DNA from: Alisma plantago-aquatica
Taxonomy: Eukaryota > Streptophyta > Magnoliopsida > Alismatales > Alismataceae
Reading direction: 5' to 3'
Length of the DNA: 64,000 bases
Assembly (NCBI GenBank): GCA_963693085.1
Contig: OY856409.1
Location: 1,332,140,415 to 1,332,204,414, forward strand
The stretch's first letter is position 1, and the number at the start of each line of letters is the position of its first letter. Below the pieces are notes generated by a model. The model saw nothing but the letters and a program-made list of their open reading frames with translations. It was not told where the DNA came from and searched no databases. Position numbers and translations under genes: made by a program. Shown piece by piece: positions 38,032 to 49,604 of this stretch.

Positions 38032-40624
38032 ATATAAGAAACCAGATTGCAATATATAAAACAAGGTATATGGATGTATAAACCAGATTGTCGTATGCAT
38101 TAATCTCACCATATCCACAGCTCTATCATAGATGTGTTCAGCCATTCATAACTAAACAACTACAAAATATCTTGTATAAATATGTTATTTTCGAATGTTT
38201 GACCTGCATTAATACGTATCCAAAACTTCTATTACATATGCATTAATACGTATGCTAAACTTGTATAAATAGATTATTATCGTATGATTTACCTACAACA
38301 TTCTCCAGAATAGTAACATTTATAGGGCAATTTGGATTATGTTCGCCGATCCATACGGCCACACTCCTACAATTAGGACCTATCGAGGCGTGTAGGTCCC
38401 CTGGAAGCCAACTTGGTAGTCGAGGAGGTGGAGGCCGAGATGTAGCGAGTCTCATCTTTTTGACCTGTATATATAATTTCATATCAATTGACTCATATAT
38501 ATATACACACTAACAAATTAAGTAATTAAAATTTATCATACAATATCAGTATAGAGGACATCCGCTTCGGGCCACAGTATCACTCTGCCTACTGCCTCAC
38601 CAAGTGTTTCAGCATCTGAGTGTGTATGAGGCAGTGCAAGATTCGTCCAGCCAGTGAGTATATGTATCGGGCTCACACGTACCATGCCATCTGGTACTGG
38701 ACTCCCATGAAACATGCACCCTTTAAGGGGTGGGTAAGCTGATGCCTCTGCAACGATATATCCTTCACTTTTTCGTCGGCATGGCTTCAAACCCTACAAA
38801 TTTATGTACAGAATGTTACATGCATATATACACAAACATATCATCTTGAATAGACTAGCTATTATATATGCCATAAAAATACTTACAGAGGATGTGCTAG
38901 GGTGTGGGTCTATAGGATTACTCCCAACCTCTATAGTACGAGCAGTAGGAGAAGAGAGGTCCACCACAGGTACTGTCTGAGTGGCAGTCTGAGACATCTA
39001 CCACTTTTTAATTATTTCATGGAGTCTTTTATCAAGTACTTCCTCGATTCTCCTATCAATTAAGGAATCTACCTATACATGGATAAAAGAAATGCTAGTT
39101 TCTGATTATTGAATTCCCTTTCGCAATAACGTTCTAAAATAAGAATAAGTTACCTCAGCTTGTGAAAGTCTCGCTTTTAGGACAGGTTTGAGCTGGGATG
39201 GCCCAAAGAACGCTTTGATGCCCACACCAGCGCCTGCACCCCTTACATGTCTAGGATGCTCTGGGTCATCCAAAGCAACTGTTAGTTCATCCCTTGTGCC
39301 CTTAGGGATGAACTTGCCTTCCTTCCTCTGCTTGTGCAGCTCCCGCTAATCACCATCAACAAAAATTTGTAAGTAAACATAACAATAATCAATATCGATA
39401 GATTGCTCTAAGAGTTGATTTTTACCATTTTTGTAGTTGCCTCAGCGGTTGCAGGCTTCGGTATCTCTCCCTTCTTATTTTGCCTCCCAGCTATCCACAT
39501 AGCATGGTGAGGCAGAGGTGCGGGAGCAGTAGTAGAGGAATTTGTAGTCTCCTGAGTAGTAGTAGGCTGAGTAGACTCAGCCTGTAGTCTTTGGCAAACT
39601 CCTGCATATCCTCTTGGACCCATTGTGTGGTTGTGCACATTCAGTGCACGCCCTGCTCGTTGAGCATCACTGATAGCCTAGTTAGTTAGCACATTGATTT
39701 GGTTAATAACACTAAAGGTTAATCTTGAATAGGTGAATACATAAAAACATATATTAATTAAATTGGGAGTGGCACTTAATACCTTGAATTCATCTGTTTT
39801 TCTTTGGGTAATAAACTCCTCCCAGTCTTTGGGGTCCAAGTAGTTCCATTGTTGTGTGGCTTCCTTCTTCCTATATTTATTTTTCAAAGAGACTACAAAC
39901 AAAAATTATTAGTGTAGAGTTAGTGAATTACTGATCAATGTCTAGAATTGGAATCAATCAAGAACCTATTCTCAGCATCGCGTATGTAATCTCGGGTGAG
40001 ATTGGTCCTATAGTTCCTTAGGACCCTCCCACAACGTTGCATCACACATTTACAATGCAGCTTTTCATTCAGATCAAATATGCTCTGCAAATTAAATAGA
40101 ATTTCTATTAACTAGTATCCTAAAAATTAGTAATCTACACAAATAGAATTACAAATAATAATAACTCATGCATAGTTCCTTCCATATGTGGTCTTTCTTC
40201 CCCTTAGGAACTTTATGCCATGATTCTAGGTTAGGACAGCAATGGTTGCGAGTAAGAACCCCAAGATATGAAACAAATGAGTTGCGGTTCACTCCATATG
40301 GATTTCCTATGTAATTGAAATCCACAGCCAATTTGGGTCCATTGCCCCTTTGATGTATTAACTTGTTCATCATTGCGATGCCCCTCACTTTCTCAATTTT
40401 CTTTTGTTGCTCATCCAGTGTTGTAACAACTTCAGGGGGTACATCACCTGCCTAAAATTTGATTAAAAAAACACACTTACGTGATATAATTATGAATGAG
40501 CATATAGATAGAAACCTCAAGGATATATTCATAATTAAAATTAACTAACATTGTCAGGCAGCGCAATCACGTCCTCACCCTCACGGTGATCATCAGCACA
40601 GTCATCATGGGAATGCTCAGCCAT
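38032..40624 (-). pseudogene. 5' exons of CACTA second gene: Ptta/En-Spm (TNPA-type) protein
   Basis: The start is ATG 40624 (MAEHSHDDC); exon 1 is 40550-40624, with a GTTAGT donor that keeps frame into exon 2 at 40451. Exon 2 reads PKLAVDFNYIGNPYG and WHKVPKGKKDHIWKEL. Next blocks: IFDLNEKLHC and RTNLTRDYIRDAENR (about 39963-40082), YLDPKDWEEFITQRKTDEF (39780-39900), GPRGYAGVCQR (39580-39620), LDDPEHPRHVRGAGAGVG (39215-39290), GSPVPDGMVRV and GEAVGRVILWPEADV (38540-38710). This is the conserved layout of plant Ptta/En-Spm second-ORF proteins, here leading into a Ulp1 module. Some junctions (exons 2/3 and 3/4) do not keep frame with obvious GT/AG sites, so it is probably dead even without the copia insertion. 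It likely bound element DNA; that role is from the family. Confidence 0.8.
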
Positions 40625-40628
40625 CTGA

Positions 40629-40832
40629 AAGTTCACATTCAAATTATAAATTTCACATTGTAAAGTAACACTAATTGTAAAGTTCACATTGTAAAGTACA
40701 CATTCACATTGTAAAGTAATTCACATTGTAAAGTTCACATTCACATTGTAAAGTAATTCACATTGTAAAGTTCACATTCACATTGTAAAGTAATTCGCAT
40801 TGTAAAGTCCACATTCACATTGTAAAGTTCAC
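40629..40832. repeat. Minisatellite of a TTCACATTGTAAAGT-type unit
   Basis: At least seven copies of CACATTGTAAAGT separated by variable spacers (AATT, TC, ACATTC). It lies exactly between the second gene and the broken end of TNP2, so it may have formed during the deletion that removed the TNP2 C-terminus. Confidence 0.85.
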
Positions 40833-42832
40833 TTCGGCAATATAGATCTAGTTGCCACATGCAATATTTGTTGCATTAGAGTGTGACAATCATGAGATTT
40901 AAGACCCATCAACTTCAGATTTTTCATTGATACCAATGTACGGATGTTGGATGAGTAACCCTGTGACACCTTAACATTTACCAAGCATTCACAAAATGCT
41001 TTCTTCTCCTTTCTAGACAACATGTAATAAGTGGGAGGTAAGTATGTTCTCCGATCGCTACTAACTACTTCTGTTAATTATGTCCTTATTCCCATTTCAC
41101 GTAGGCCCATTCTGGATTTTATCCCATCTTTAGTCTTACCTAGTATATCCAACAGAGTACCGATGATGCTATCACATACATTTTTCTCAACGTGCATGAC
41201 ATCGATACAATGCCTGACTTTCAAAGAACTCCAATAAGGAAGATCCCAAAATATTGACTTCTTCTTGAATAAAGACTTGTCACTCCTTGTGGCCATTGTA
41301 CATTGTGATCTCTTACCAAATTCATTGGTGATGTCTTTCACTCTTTCATAAACATCCTCCCCTGATATAGGTTTAGGTGCACTACGTTCCTCATTTCGTC
41401 CATTGAATGCTTTGCGCAACCTACGATACGGATGAAATTTTGGAAGAAACCTTCGATGAGCAAGATATACAGTCTTGTCGCCATGTTTTAGTCGTATTGA
41501 ATCAGTGTTCTCTTCACATATAGGACACGCTTTAGATCCTTTGACACTATATCCAGACAAATTCCCATATGCTGGAAAGTCATTCACAGTGCAAAACAAC
41601 ATAGCGTGCAAACAAAATGTCTTTCTTCGTGAAGCATCATAGGTCATCACACCTTCACCCCAGAGCTTCTTCAAGTCATCAATCATAGGTTCAAGATAAA
41701 TGTCGATATCATTTCTAGGTTGTTTAGGGCTCGATATCAAAGACGACAACATAACATACTTATTTTTCATACACAACTAGGGAGGAAGATTGTATATAGC
41801 AAGCATAACGGGCCAAGTGCTATGTTGGATGCTCAATGTCCCATATGGATTCATCCCATCTGTACAAAGCCCAAGTCTTAGATTCCTGTCCTCTTCACCG
41901 AATTCAAGGTACAATAAATCAATCTTCTTCCATTGTGGGGAATCATACGCATGTCGTAGGATCCCATCATTATTTTTCTTAACATCTGCATGCCACCTCA
42001 AATTCTTCGCATCTATAGGATTGGCAAACAAGCATTGAAACTGTGGTATTATAGGTAGATACCACATCACCTTAGTGGGAGAACTAGTTTTAGACTCCCC
42101 CGAAGTCGTCAATTTATACCTTGACACACCACATTTCGGACAATCTTTCAAATCCACATAGTCCTTTTGAAATAATACACAATCATTCTTGCATGCGTGT
42201 ATCTTCTTGGCCTCCATTCCCATAGGGCACAACAATTTCTTTCACCAGTATGTTGAGATCGGTAGCTTGTTTCCTTCAGGAAGAATTTCTTTCAACAAAG
42301 ACAACAATGACGTGAAGCTTTTGTCGCTCCATCAATTGTTAGCTTTCAGTTTATACAATCTCAACACAGTGCTAAGCTTCGTAAACTTACAACCCGTGTA
42401 TAACAGTATCTCAACATCATGCACAATGTTTCTAAACATGGGAGGTGGATCAGTTTTGGTGTGCTCTACCCCACAACTATCTAGCATCGCATCAACAATG
42501 TCTACTGGAACTGATTCGTTCACATCTACGTCATCGAAGGCAATTTATTCTTCCACACAAGCACTGTTATCGACATCCACTGGTTTCGGGTTTGAAATCT
42601 CTCCATGCCAGTGCCATTCTGTATAGCCTTGTACAATCCCATTGCACATGACATGACTTTTGATTTCGTCACCAGTACTGACTTTCAAGTTGTTACCGCA
42701 ATGCCTACATGGACAGTAGAACCTATCTCCAGGTTGTTTCCTATGTTCCTTGACAAATCTAATAAACTTATCAAGACCAAAAATAAACTCTGAGGTGCAG
42801 CGATTGTTAATGGACATCCATGATCTATCCAT
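40829..42832 (-). pseudogene. TNP2-type CACTA transposase, truncated (element 1)
   Basis: The start is ATG 42832 (MDRSWMS). Domains: transposase-associated finger (YCPCRHCGNN, about 42700), then WYLPIIP and FANPIDAKNLRWHAD, then Transposase_21 core (KACPICEENT at 41505-41534, GNLSGYSVKG, DLPYWSSL, RHCIDVMHVEKNVCDS at 41160-41210), then the DUF4218 start (LSRKEKKAFCECLVNVKV) broken off at about 40829. All in one frame with stops at 42545, 42332, 42236, 41777 and 41078. About half the DUF4218 region and all of DUF4216 are missing compared with element 2. TNP2/TNPD is the catalytic transposase. This copy is not functional. Confidence 0.9.
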
Positions 42833-42974
42833 TCTATGATCAAAGAGAAAATAAGTATATATTACAACAAGATTAGGGTCTAGGGTAAACATATTAGAGT
42901 TTATGGTTAAAACTTTAGGGTTTATACATGTGTTGTCATTCTTATATATAATAAATATGTACCACCTATCCCAT

Positions 42975-43167
42975 TCTTGAACACCTAATCTCACTAGTAA
43001 GTGTATAATGTGTATTGGGTTTTCAAGAAAATTTCAGCAGCATTTCCCCGCTGTTCTCCAGGTATAGATGTACTTAGAGAACAAACGGGGAAATGCTACT
43101 AGAATTTTCTTGAAAACCAAATACACATTATACACTTACATCCTAAGTGACATTAGGTGTTCAAGAA
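42975..43167. repeat. Inverted repeat (about 85-bp arms) upstream of TNP2
   Basis: TTCTTGAACACCTAAT at the left pairs with ATTAGGTGTTCAAGAA at the right; inner arms CATTTCCCCG and CGGGGAAATG close on a loop of about 20 bases. The same structure is at 53840-54032 in element 2, so it predates their split. A smaller hairpin (AAGATTTACTC / GAGTAAATCTT) follows at about 43191-43218. Confidence 0.85.
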
Positions 43168-43219
43168 CAGTCCCAAACAGGGGACAATCCAAGATTTACT
43201 CCTAATGAGTAAATCTTGG

Positions 43220-44240
43220 ACGGGTTTCTAGGCCAACAAATACAATGATAGATATGTAATGGGCATTAATTCTAAAAGTATTACAATTGAACATGGAAAT
43301 GGGCATTCTCTATTATATATCATGTAATCGACATTCCATTCAGTTCATGATCAATAAGATTGTTTTTCTTGTGATCAATTTTGAACATGCAAATGGGCAT
43401 TAATTGTCTTGTTTATTATGGAATAGGAGGGACAAGAACAAATATTGAGCAAGAATTCCTAAAGCATGACACGAAACCAATTCTAAGTTTTAGTAGATTA
43501 GCAGGGACAAGAACAAATATTTAGCATCTAAATGACATAAACCAACCACATCCAAATTTGAAGTAATAAAATCATGAACTAACTAAGGCATGATCAATCA
43601 TGAAAAATCTGAATGACATAAGCTACAAGGTCCATTGAACACAATAAGTACACTATCTAAGAACTAACTGAACCCATAATAAATACTTGCTACAAAGTCC
43701 ATTCAAAAATGACACAATACTTGCCTATGGGATATAACTACATGCTCATTTCTTGAACAACCATGGTCGTCAACTACTGGTTTTCAAATACACCACGACC
43801 TACCAAGCTACTAATCCACTCAAGTAATTAAATGAATTCCTAAAATGGCTGCTCTAATACATAGCAACCACCAATTAATAAGAAGGTTGTTTTCTAGTAT
43901 GATAGAAAATATGCTCTGGTGGGCATGAGTTCATCAACCAAGACCGAATCAGAACTGTCTTGCATGCAAATTGAATTCAAAAATGTCTTTGGGACACTAG
44001 AGGATTAAAGGATCAACGCATTCAATAATTCATTTAGAGTTGCATTTGTTTCCTTCATCCCATACATGGCTGAAAAATATCAAGACCTTCTGAATAAGAG
44101 AAACCTAGCTAAACAATCCACTAAGATTGTAATCCACCAATCTGCAACTGCCTAGATGGAATATATAGATAATCAAAACAAATCAATGGTTGATAGAAGA
44201 GGGGCATGGAGGAAGAAGAAGAGGGCTACCTGTGGAGCAG
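43220..44240. other. Non-coding CACTA 1 interior
   Basis: AT-rich, no conserved frame and no recognisable RNA. It probably holds 5' untranslated or intronic sequence of the TNP2 transcription unit. Confidence 0.3.
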
Positions 44241-44309
44241 CTAGCAGCGTGGTGAGAATTGAGCAGTGAGCTGGCAGTCGGAGTAGCTAGATGTGCATCC
44301 CATAGCCAG

Positions 44310-44640
44310 AGCAGCTAGGTGCAGCAGGTGTCCGGGCGACGGAGGCAGAGGGCAGCAGAGAAGGAGAGGTGACGGCGGCGAGCAGAGAAGGAGAGGCGGT
44401 GAGAAGAGAAGGAGAGGCGGTGGCACAGTGACGAGCAGAGAAGGTAGGCGGTGGCAGAGGCAGAGGGAAGCAGAGAAGGAGACGCTGGCGGTGAGCAGAG
44501 CAGGAGAGGCGACAGCACGGCGGCGAGCAGAGAAGGCAGGTGGCGGCGGTGGCAAGCAGCTGCTGCAGTAGAAGGCGGCGATGCAGAGGCAAGAAGCAGG
44601 TGACACAGCAGCAATAGCAGCAGCAGACAGTGGAGACGAT
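44310..44640. repeat. Purine-rich GAGCAGAGAAGGAGAGGCGG-type minisatellite
   Basis: An irregular array of an AGCAGAGAAGGAGAGG-like unit, with strong G+A on the plus strand. It opens frames of 92-121 codons on both strands, all low-complexity. A counterpart sits at 54690-54960 and 55425-55740 in element 2 at the same place, just inside the right end. Confidence 0.8.
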
Positions 44641-44729
44641 CGGGGATAGAAGAAATCGATCGATGAAACAGAAGAAAGGGGAAGAGACTGCTGTGTGGGG
44701 GGGCTATAAGTTACTAAAAGGCGTGGTTA

Positions 44730-45182
44730 TCCATAACAACTGACACCTTTATTATTAAGCGTCGATTATCTAAATACAACCAACGTCAATTGGACATTCC
44801 TTTACCCTAATTTTTTTTGGCAGGGACGGTGCGCACACCCTTATCACGTCGGTTAAGCTACGAAAACTGACGCCCATATTGGAACTTTTGGCACAAATTT
44901 TATCTTCATTCAACGTCGGTTATTATGTAAAACACCGATGTTGTATCTGATACTTTGGCACAATTTTTTTTTTCTCGAAAAAATTGAATTTTGTGGGCTA
45001 CTTTAGGCATCGGTTGCATTTCTTCAACCGCCATTGAATGAAAAGCAATACCCGTGTCTGGCTGGTCTTCAAATATAGATGTCGGATGTCATTATTAACC
45101 GACGTTTAATGTTAATAGTGTCGGTTTGACAAAACAACCGACGCCTATAAAAGCGACGTTGAACGTTGTTTCTGTAGTAGTG
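44730..45182. repeat. Right terminus and sub-terminal repeats of CACTA 1
   Basis: GTCGGTT/AACCGAC motifs in both orientations, ending TTTCTGTAGTAGTG. The inverse reads CACTACTACAGAAA, the canonical TIR. The left TIR differs (CACTAGTACATAA), so one terminus has diverged. Confidence 0.85.
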
Positions 45183-45954
45183 ATCAGATCATGTTTCCCC
45201 AGGGTTTCCACTCTCATGCGTACAAAGTGTGTGGGTGGTTGGATCTTGACCATATGATCCCCCTAATGCATGGTGGACCTCCAACTGACGGTCATAAAAA
45301 GCCCAATGTAAGAGGACCCAAGGGAGGGGTTCTACCAACAAGAAACGTGGTGGTTTCTTAGCCATCAATCAAGGATCCAACAATCTAGTCTCATCATAAG
45401 AAGGTACATCTTCCAAAACCCCTAGAAAATGCTAATAGTATCCAAATATTATAAATAAGTAGTATGTTTAAATCGAAAAAGTTGTAGAACCTATCAAAAA
45501 AGTTTCCAAGACCTAAGTTTACTTTGTGCTCCATTATTTGTAATTACATTCTTTAGTCATTTTGAAACTGGAATAATAACCCAAGTTTGATTAAAAGACC
45601 TCGAATATGATCTTTTGATGTCTCACAACCCTAGATATAATTAATATAATACCTTGATTATCATTGGAAGTCCTAGATATATTACTTTATATAATGAATA
45701 TGATTATATGATATAAAACTGAAATTTATGTACAATAAGTAGTTAATGATCTTAAATTGAAATTTATATACAATAAGTAGTTAACCTAACATTAAGACCA
45801 GTGAGGTAAACTATATAATGGAAACCCCATGTATTAATATGCTCTGCCTTGAAATATGTAAGAAATATTATTATGATGAAATGAATGAATGATTGGATTT
45901 AAGGTTTAAATGGGTATTAAGATTTTCATCTCATGATTAAGGTTTCATGGAAGT
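45183..45954. other. Spacer with a small direct duplication
   Basis: No gene seen. At about 45719-45784 the block TGAAATTTAT(G/A)TACAATAAG occurs twice, 46 bases apart. Confidence 0.4.
45950..45954. repeat. Putative TSD GAAGT of the Cassandra element
   Basis: GAAGT here against GAAGC at 46788-46792: four of five bases match. Confidence 0.6.
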
Positions 45955-46244
45955 TGTAACACCCGGGCCCACTATCAAGGCTCTAGTAGAGTTTCAAGAA
46001 TGACGACTGGCCCCACAGACCACCACTAGCTTTAACTGCATGCTTTTTCCTCACTCACACGCAAGCTGAGGTCAACTTCCCGACTGGTCACCCATCCTAG
46101 TACTACTCCAAGATGAGCACACTTTACTATGGAGTTCTTTAATGATGGGCTCCTGGAAAAGGAGGTGCACCTTGGTGATATGGGTAGTCCAATCATTCCT
46201 TTTAAGATCATTATATATGAGGCCTCAAATCCTGAAATGTTACA
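45955..46244 (-). repeat. Cassandra 3' LTR
   Basis: It contains the 5S-like block at about 46072-46137. Its plus-strand left end still has the intact TGTAACACCC. Confidence 0.88.
46072..46137 (-). ncRNA. 5S rRNA-derived block in the 3' LTR
   Basis: The minus strand reads AGAACTCCATAGTAAAG, then GGAGTAGTACTAGGATGGGT, matching the internal control region and 3' half of plant 5S rRNA. It is not a functional 5S gene: the 5' third does not match and the A-box region has changed. Confidence 0.8.
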
Positions 46245-46258
46245 ATCTCCCCCACTTA
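46245..46258 (-). other. Cassandra polypurine tract
   Basis: Minus strand TAAGTGGGGGAGAT immediately before the 3' LTR, as in published Cassandra elements. Confidence 0.8.
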
Positions 46259-46480
46259 GACTCTTGACGTCCTCGTCAAGGCTCAACTATATGGCCTCAT
46301 AATATTTCCCTATTTCAGTGTAAACCCAGAATGGCACATGGACACCCAGCTCCCGATCACAAAATACCAGTGCAAGGGTGGCTACGTCACCATGGACAAC
46401 CCTTTCCTACATGCCTGGACCGCATGACTCAAGACTGGCATGCCACATGCCCATGAGGGCCCCACCTACTGGAGGGGAAT

Positions 46481-46494
46481 TGGCTATGATACCA
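46481..46494 (-). other. Cassandra primer-binding site
   Basis: Minus strand TGGTATCATAGCCA, complementary to tRNA-Met apart from one base, two bases inside the 5' LTR. Confidence 0.8.
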
Positions 46495-46496
46495 TT

Positions 46497-46787
46497 TGGA
46501 ATGCTCGGGCCCACTGCCCAAGGCTCTAGTAGAGTTTCAGGAATGACAACTGGCCCCACAGACAACCACTAGCCTTAACTACATGCTTTTTCCTCACTAA
46601 CGTGCAAGTCGGGGTCAACTTCCGGACTGGCCACCCATCCTAGTACTACTCCAAGATGAGCATGCTTAACTATGGAGTTCTTTAATGATGGGCTCCCAGA
46701 AAAGGAGGTGCACCTTGGTGATATGGGTAGTCTAATCATTCCTTTTAAGATCATTATATCCGAGGCCTCAAATCTTGGGACGTTACA
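46497..46787 (-). repeat. Cassandra 5' LTR
   Basis: Second LTR copy. Its inner end has decayed (TGGAATGCTCGGGCCC on plus), while the 5S block is better preserved than in the other LTR. Confidence 0.88.
46616..46681 (-). ncRNA. 5S rRNA-derived block in the 5' LTR
   Basis: The minus strand reads AGAACTCCATAGTTAAGCATG and then GGAGTAGTACTAGGATGGGTG. The A-box/intermediate/C-box spacing of the pol III internal promoter is largely intact, so transcription by pol III is possible in principle. Confidence 0.82.
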
Positions 46788-46792
46788 GAAGC

Positions 46793-48485
46793 ATACCCAA
46801 CTAGTCAACCCTGAACCCTAAATTAGACCAATGTTTTATTTTTAAAACCCTAGTTAAGGACGTTTGAATAGTTATTTGTGACAAATACAATATCATTTAC
46901 TATAAATGATAATTGTTTGATTGAACCATGTCTGGACATACATATTGAATTGTTTGAACATCATGAACTATCTTGATTGAGGTACGTGGGCTACATATGA
47001 ATGATTTCCTTAATAGAGTTTTGACTTTCTTAATTTTCTCATTTATTATCCTTTATGTTACCTTCCTATATGGATGCTTTCAGTTCTTGCAACTATAAAG
47101 ATAATGGGACCTGGTGCGTGATATGTCACGAGGGTGTTTTTGGGGATAAAATCAATCCCATGATATATCAGAGAATCACCATGAAGGGTGTATAAAAACA
47201 AATGTGAAGTGAGGTGATAGAGTTCAATGATGGAACAATTATCAATGAGGCTAATGATGGGACATACACTTTGGACTCTATTGATGGAACAACTAGTGGT
47301 TCACCAAGATATAAATAGGTAATGGGTTGAAACACAATGAAATTGTGAAGTCTGTAACATTGTAATTATTTGGGATTTAACTGCAATGTATATTGATATA
47401 ACTATATGCATAAAATTTCTTTCACCCATGTACGAATCATATAGAAATGCTGACCACATTTTTGTTTGTTGATGATTTAGGTTAAATACTACTTTGGAAG
47501 ATGAAGAAAAGGATCCCTAAGGAAAATATTCTACAAGAAAATAAAGCTAGTACAAATAAGGAGGGTTTAGATAGTTTAAATTTTATCATGAACTTCAAAT
47601 AGTTTCCATATTTCAATGTCTTACAACTCCCTTGGAGGAGATTTATCTTCCCTTTCCTGTAATTTTTTTGTTTTGAATATATTAATTATTTTTAGTTTCT
47701 TACTTAAGTATAGATCTTAGAAATATACGAGTAATGTCCCTTACCTCTTTGTTTCACTGTTATTGGGGATAATTATAGGAGGGTATTGTTATACTTTCCC
47801 ACTTAGCATGCCAATCTTGCTTATTATACCGACTACATCATGATGGTTGGGTGCATTGTCAAAATAAATAAAATGAAATGATGAATCTTCAAACATCCAA
47901 AAAGAAGGAACAACAAGTCTCTTTCTATACCGACCTATCTTGAAATTCTTATTTGGAATCAATAGTTGGGTTTCATAATATTAAATTATTAAAAGTGTGC
48001 CCCAAATGTGAAATTCTAGAACTATTTCAATGAAAACTTGTGGTATATCTGATCTTAAATGAGGACTACCTAGGCATGGTTGAAATCATGGAGTTGTTGT
48101 ATTGTGGTAAATCTTATAAAATGGTGAATTCTTAAGGATATGGGTAAAATTTAGATTGTGTATCCCAGTTAAAAAGAACCATAAGTGTCAACAACCAGTA
48201 AGAAAAAACAAAAATTTAGTTAGTTAAGTTCAATTTCATCATCATGAATATATGAAACTATTTGAATCTACATTTAGATATTTTTCCTCGAGGACACACA
48301 ATAGTTTAAGCATGGGGTGTTTTATTAATATAGTACATACTATCTTTTATGTCCACTTTTACTATCTTTTTTTCTCCACATTGTCAATTTTAAATACATA
48401 TTGACTTATAGTCACATATTTATCACAATGAGTTCATTTCATACCATCTTAAATAATTGGATGTGTTTTGATACATTGTTCATGA
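46793..48485. other. Spacer between Cassandra and CACTA 2
   Basis: AT-rich, no ORF, RNA gene or repeat that I can support. Confidence 0.4.
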
Positions 48486-49020
48486 GACTACTACATAAAA
48501 TCCTTTTAGCATCGGTTATTTAAGCTCTTTAGTGTCGGTTTCAAAGCGTCACCCAAGTGGGCGCCGCTAAAGGGGGACACCTTCGACGTCAGATCCCAAC
48601 CGATGCCAAAACCTTTTTTGCAACCGAAAACGTGCTAGCAAAGGGACTATATGTGATAGTTGTTTAGTAAAAACCGACGCCCAAACTCTTCCCGCCACCG
48701 AAAATGCGCCAGCAAAGGGACTATAGGCGTCAGTTGTTTACTAAACAACCGCCTCCAAAACTCTTCCCGCCACCAAAACAGCAAAGGGATTATAGGCATC
48801 GGTTTTCTAAGAGAAATCGACGCCACATCATCTGAATCGACGTCGGTTTTGTGATAATAACCAATGCCATATCCCCTGTCTGCCACCACGACTGCGCTTC
48901 CCAGCACGACCATGGTAACTGGTCACATAGATGTCAGTTTTAGGTGGAAAACTACCGCCGTATATAATAGGTGTCAGTTTTGTTCAAATAACCGACGCCT
49001 ATGTTTTTATTTTTATTTTT
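48486..49020. repeat. Left terminus and sub-terminal repeats of CACTA 2
   Basis: Same GTCGGTT/AACCGAC array as 29455-30060, including the GTGGGCGCCGCTAAA block. An internal unit of about 75 bases (CTTCCCGCCACC, GCAAAGGGACTATA) is repeated two to three times at 48650-48800. Confidence 0.85.
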
Positions 49021-49429
49021 CTATCAGTCTGCAGACATGCTGTGGCTGGTCGCAGGATGAGAAACCTGCAGTTTAGTTATGAACTACAGGTTTTACAACA
49101 TCCATTGATATCAGCCAACAACAGGCCACAAACCTGTAAAATTAACATGATGGACAATATTATATATATGTGATTCACACTCATGTATAAGAACATTTAA
49201 TTCATATTACTTTTTTTCATCACACGCATGTAGAAACCAGTAGCAACCTGTAGTTCCATTTATTTAATCTCTTTTTACATTCAGACACATGTAGAAACAT
49301 TCATGTATTGATGATTTCCACACACATATGACAATTCATAAAAAAATCATTCACATTCACACAAAATTAATTATGAGAACAAAGTTATTCTTTATTCATC
49401 TTTGTCATCATTGTCAACAAAATCATATT

Positions 49430-49604
49430 GAAGAGCCATGAAACAACAAAAGAAGCCATAATGAAGAGAAGCATGATACAGATACAATACATAAAGTGCA
49501 GCACACACAATTGTCTCAGATTCATATAACAACATGACAGACCAACACATATATAGCGCATAACAACAATAGTGTCGAATTTACATGCAGCACTAGCTTA
49601 GTAC
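49430..49604. other. Element-2-specific interior
   Basis: Sequence diverges from element 1 just after 49430, where element 1 carries the last exon of its Ulp1 gene. No coding frame is seen. Confidence 0.4.

Larger units (their letters stand above)
29455..45182 (-). mobile_element. CACTA (En/Spm) DNA transposon, element 1, with nested copia
   Basis: It begins CACTAGTACA and ends TGTAGTAGTG, with arrays of a GTCGGTT / AACCGAC motif just inside both ends, the sub-terminal transposase-binding pattern of CACTA elements. Inside, on the minus strand, are a TNP2-type transposase remnant and a second gene with Ptta/En-Spm and Ulp1 modules. A 6580-bp copia element plus its 5-bp TSD is nested inside, so the CACTA itself is about 9.1 kb. 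The flanking triplets AAC and ATC match at two of three bases, so the 3-bp TSD is only weakly supported. Confidence 0.9.
45955..46787 (-). mobile_element. Cassandra-type TRIM (5S-bearing mini LTR element)
   Basis: Two direct repeats of 290 bp (45955-46244 and 46497-46787) flank 252 bp that has a PBS at one end and a purine tract at the other, both reading on the minus strand. The repeats start TGTAACACCCGGGCCC and end GTTACA, and each carries a 5S rRNA-like block. This combination is specific to Cassandra elements, which code for nothing and depend on other retrotransposons. It is a textbook copy, moderately diverged. Confidence 0.92.

Noticed and set aside
40629..40832. CRISPR-like array
   Set aside because: Short imperfect units with no uniform spacers, in a plant transposon; it is a minisatellite.
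44241..44614. Overlapping ORFs of 92-121 codons on both strands
   Set aside because: Low-complexity frames forced by the GA-rich minisatellite; no domain and no start context.
45183..45260. Inverted match between CACTA 1 flanks (GATCCAACCAC on one side, its complement on the other)
   Set aside because: Short and loosely placed; probably chance, and not a TSD.
46072..46681. Functional 5S rRNA genes
   Set aside because: Only part of the 5S sequence matches, and the blocks lie inside TRIM LTRs.
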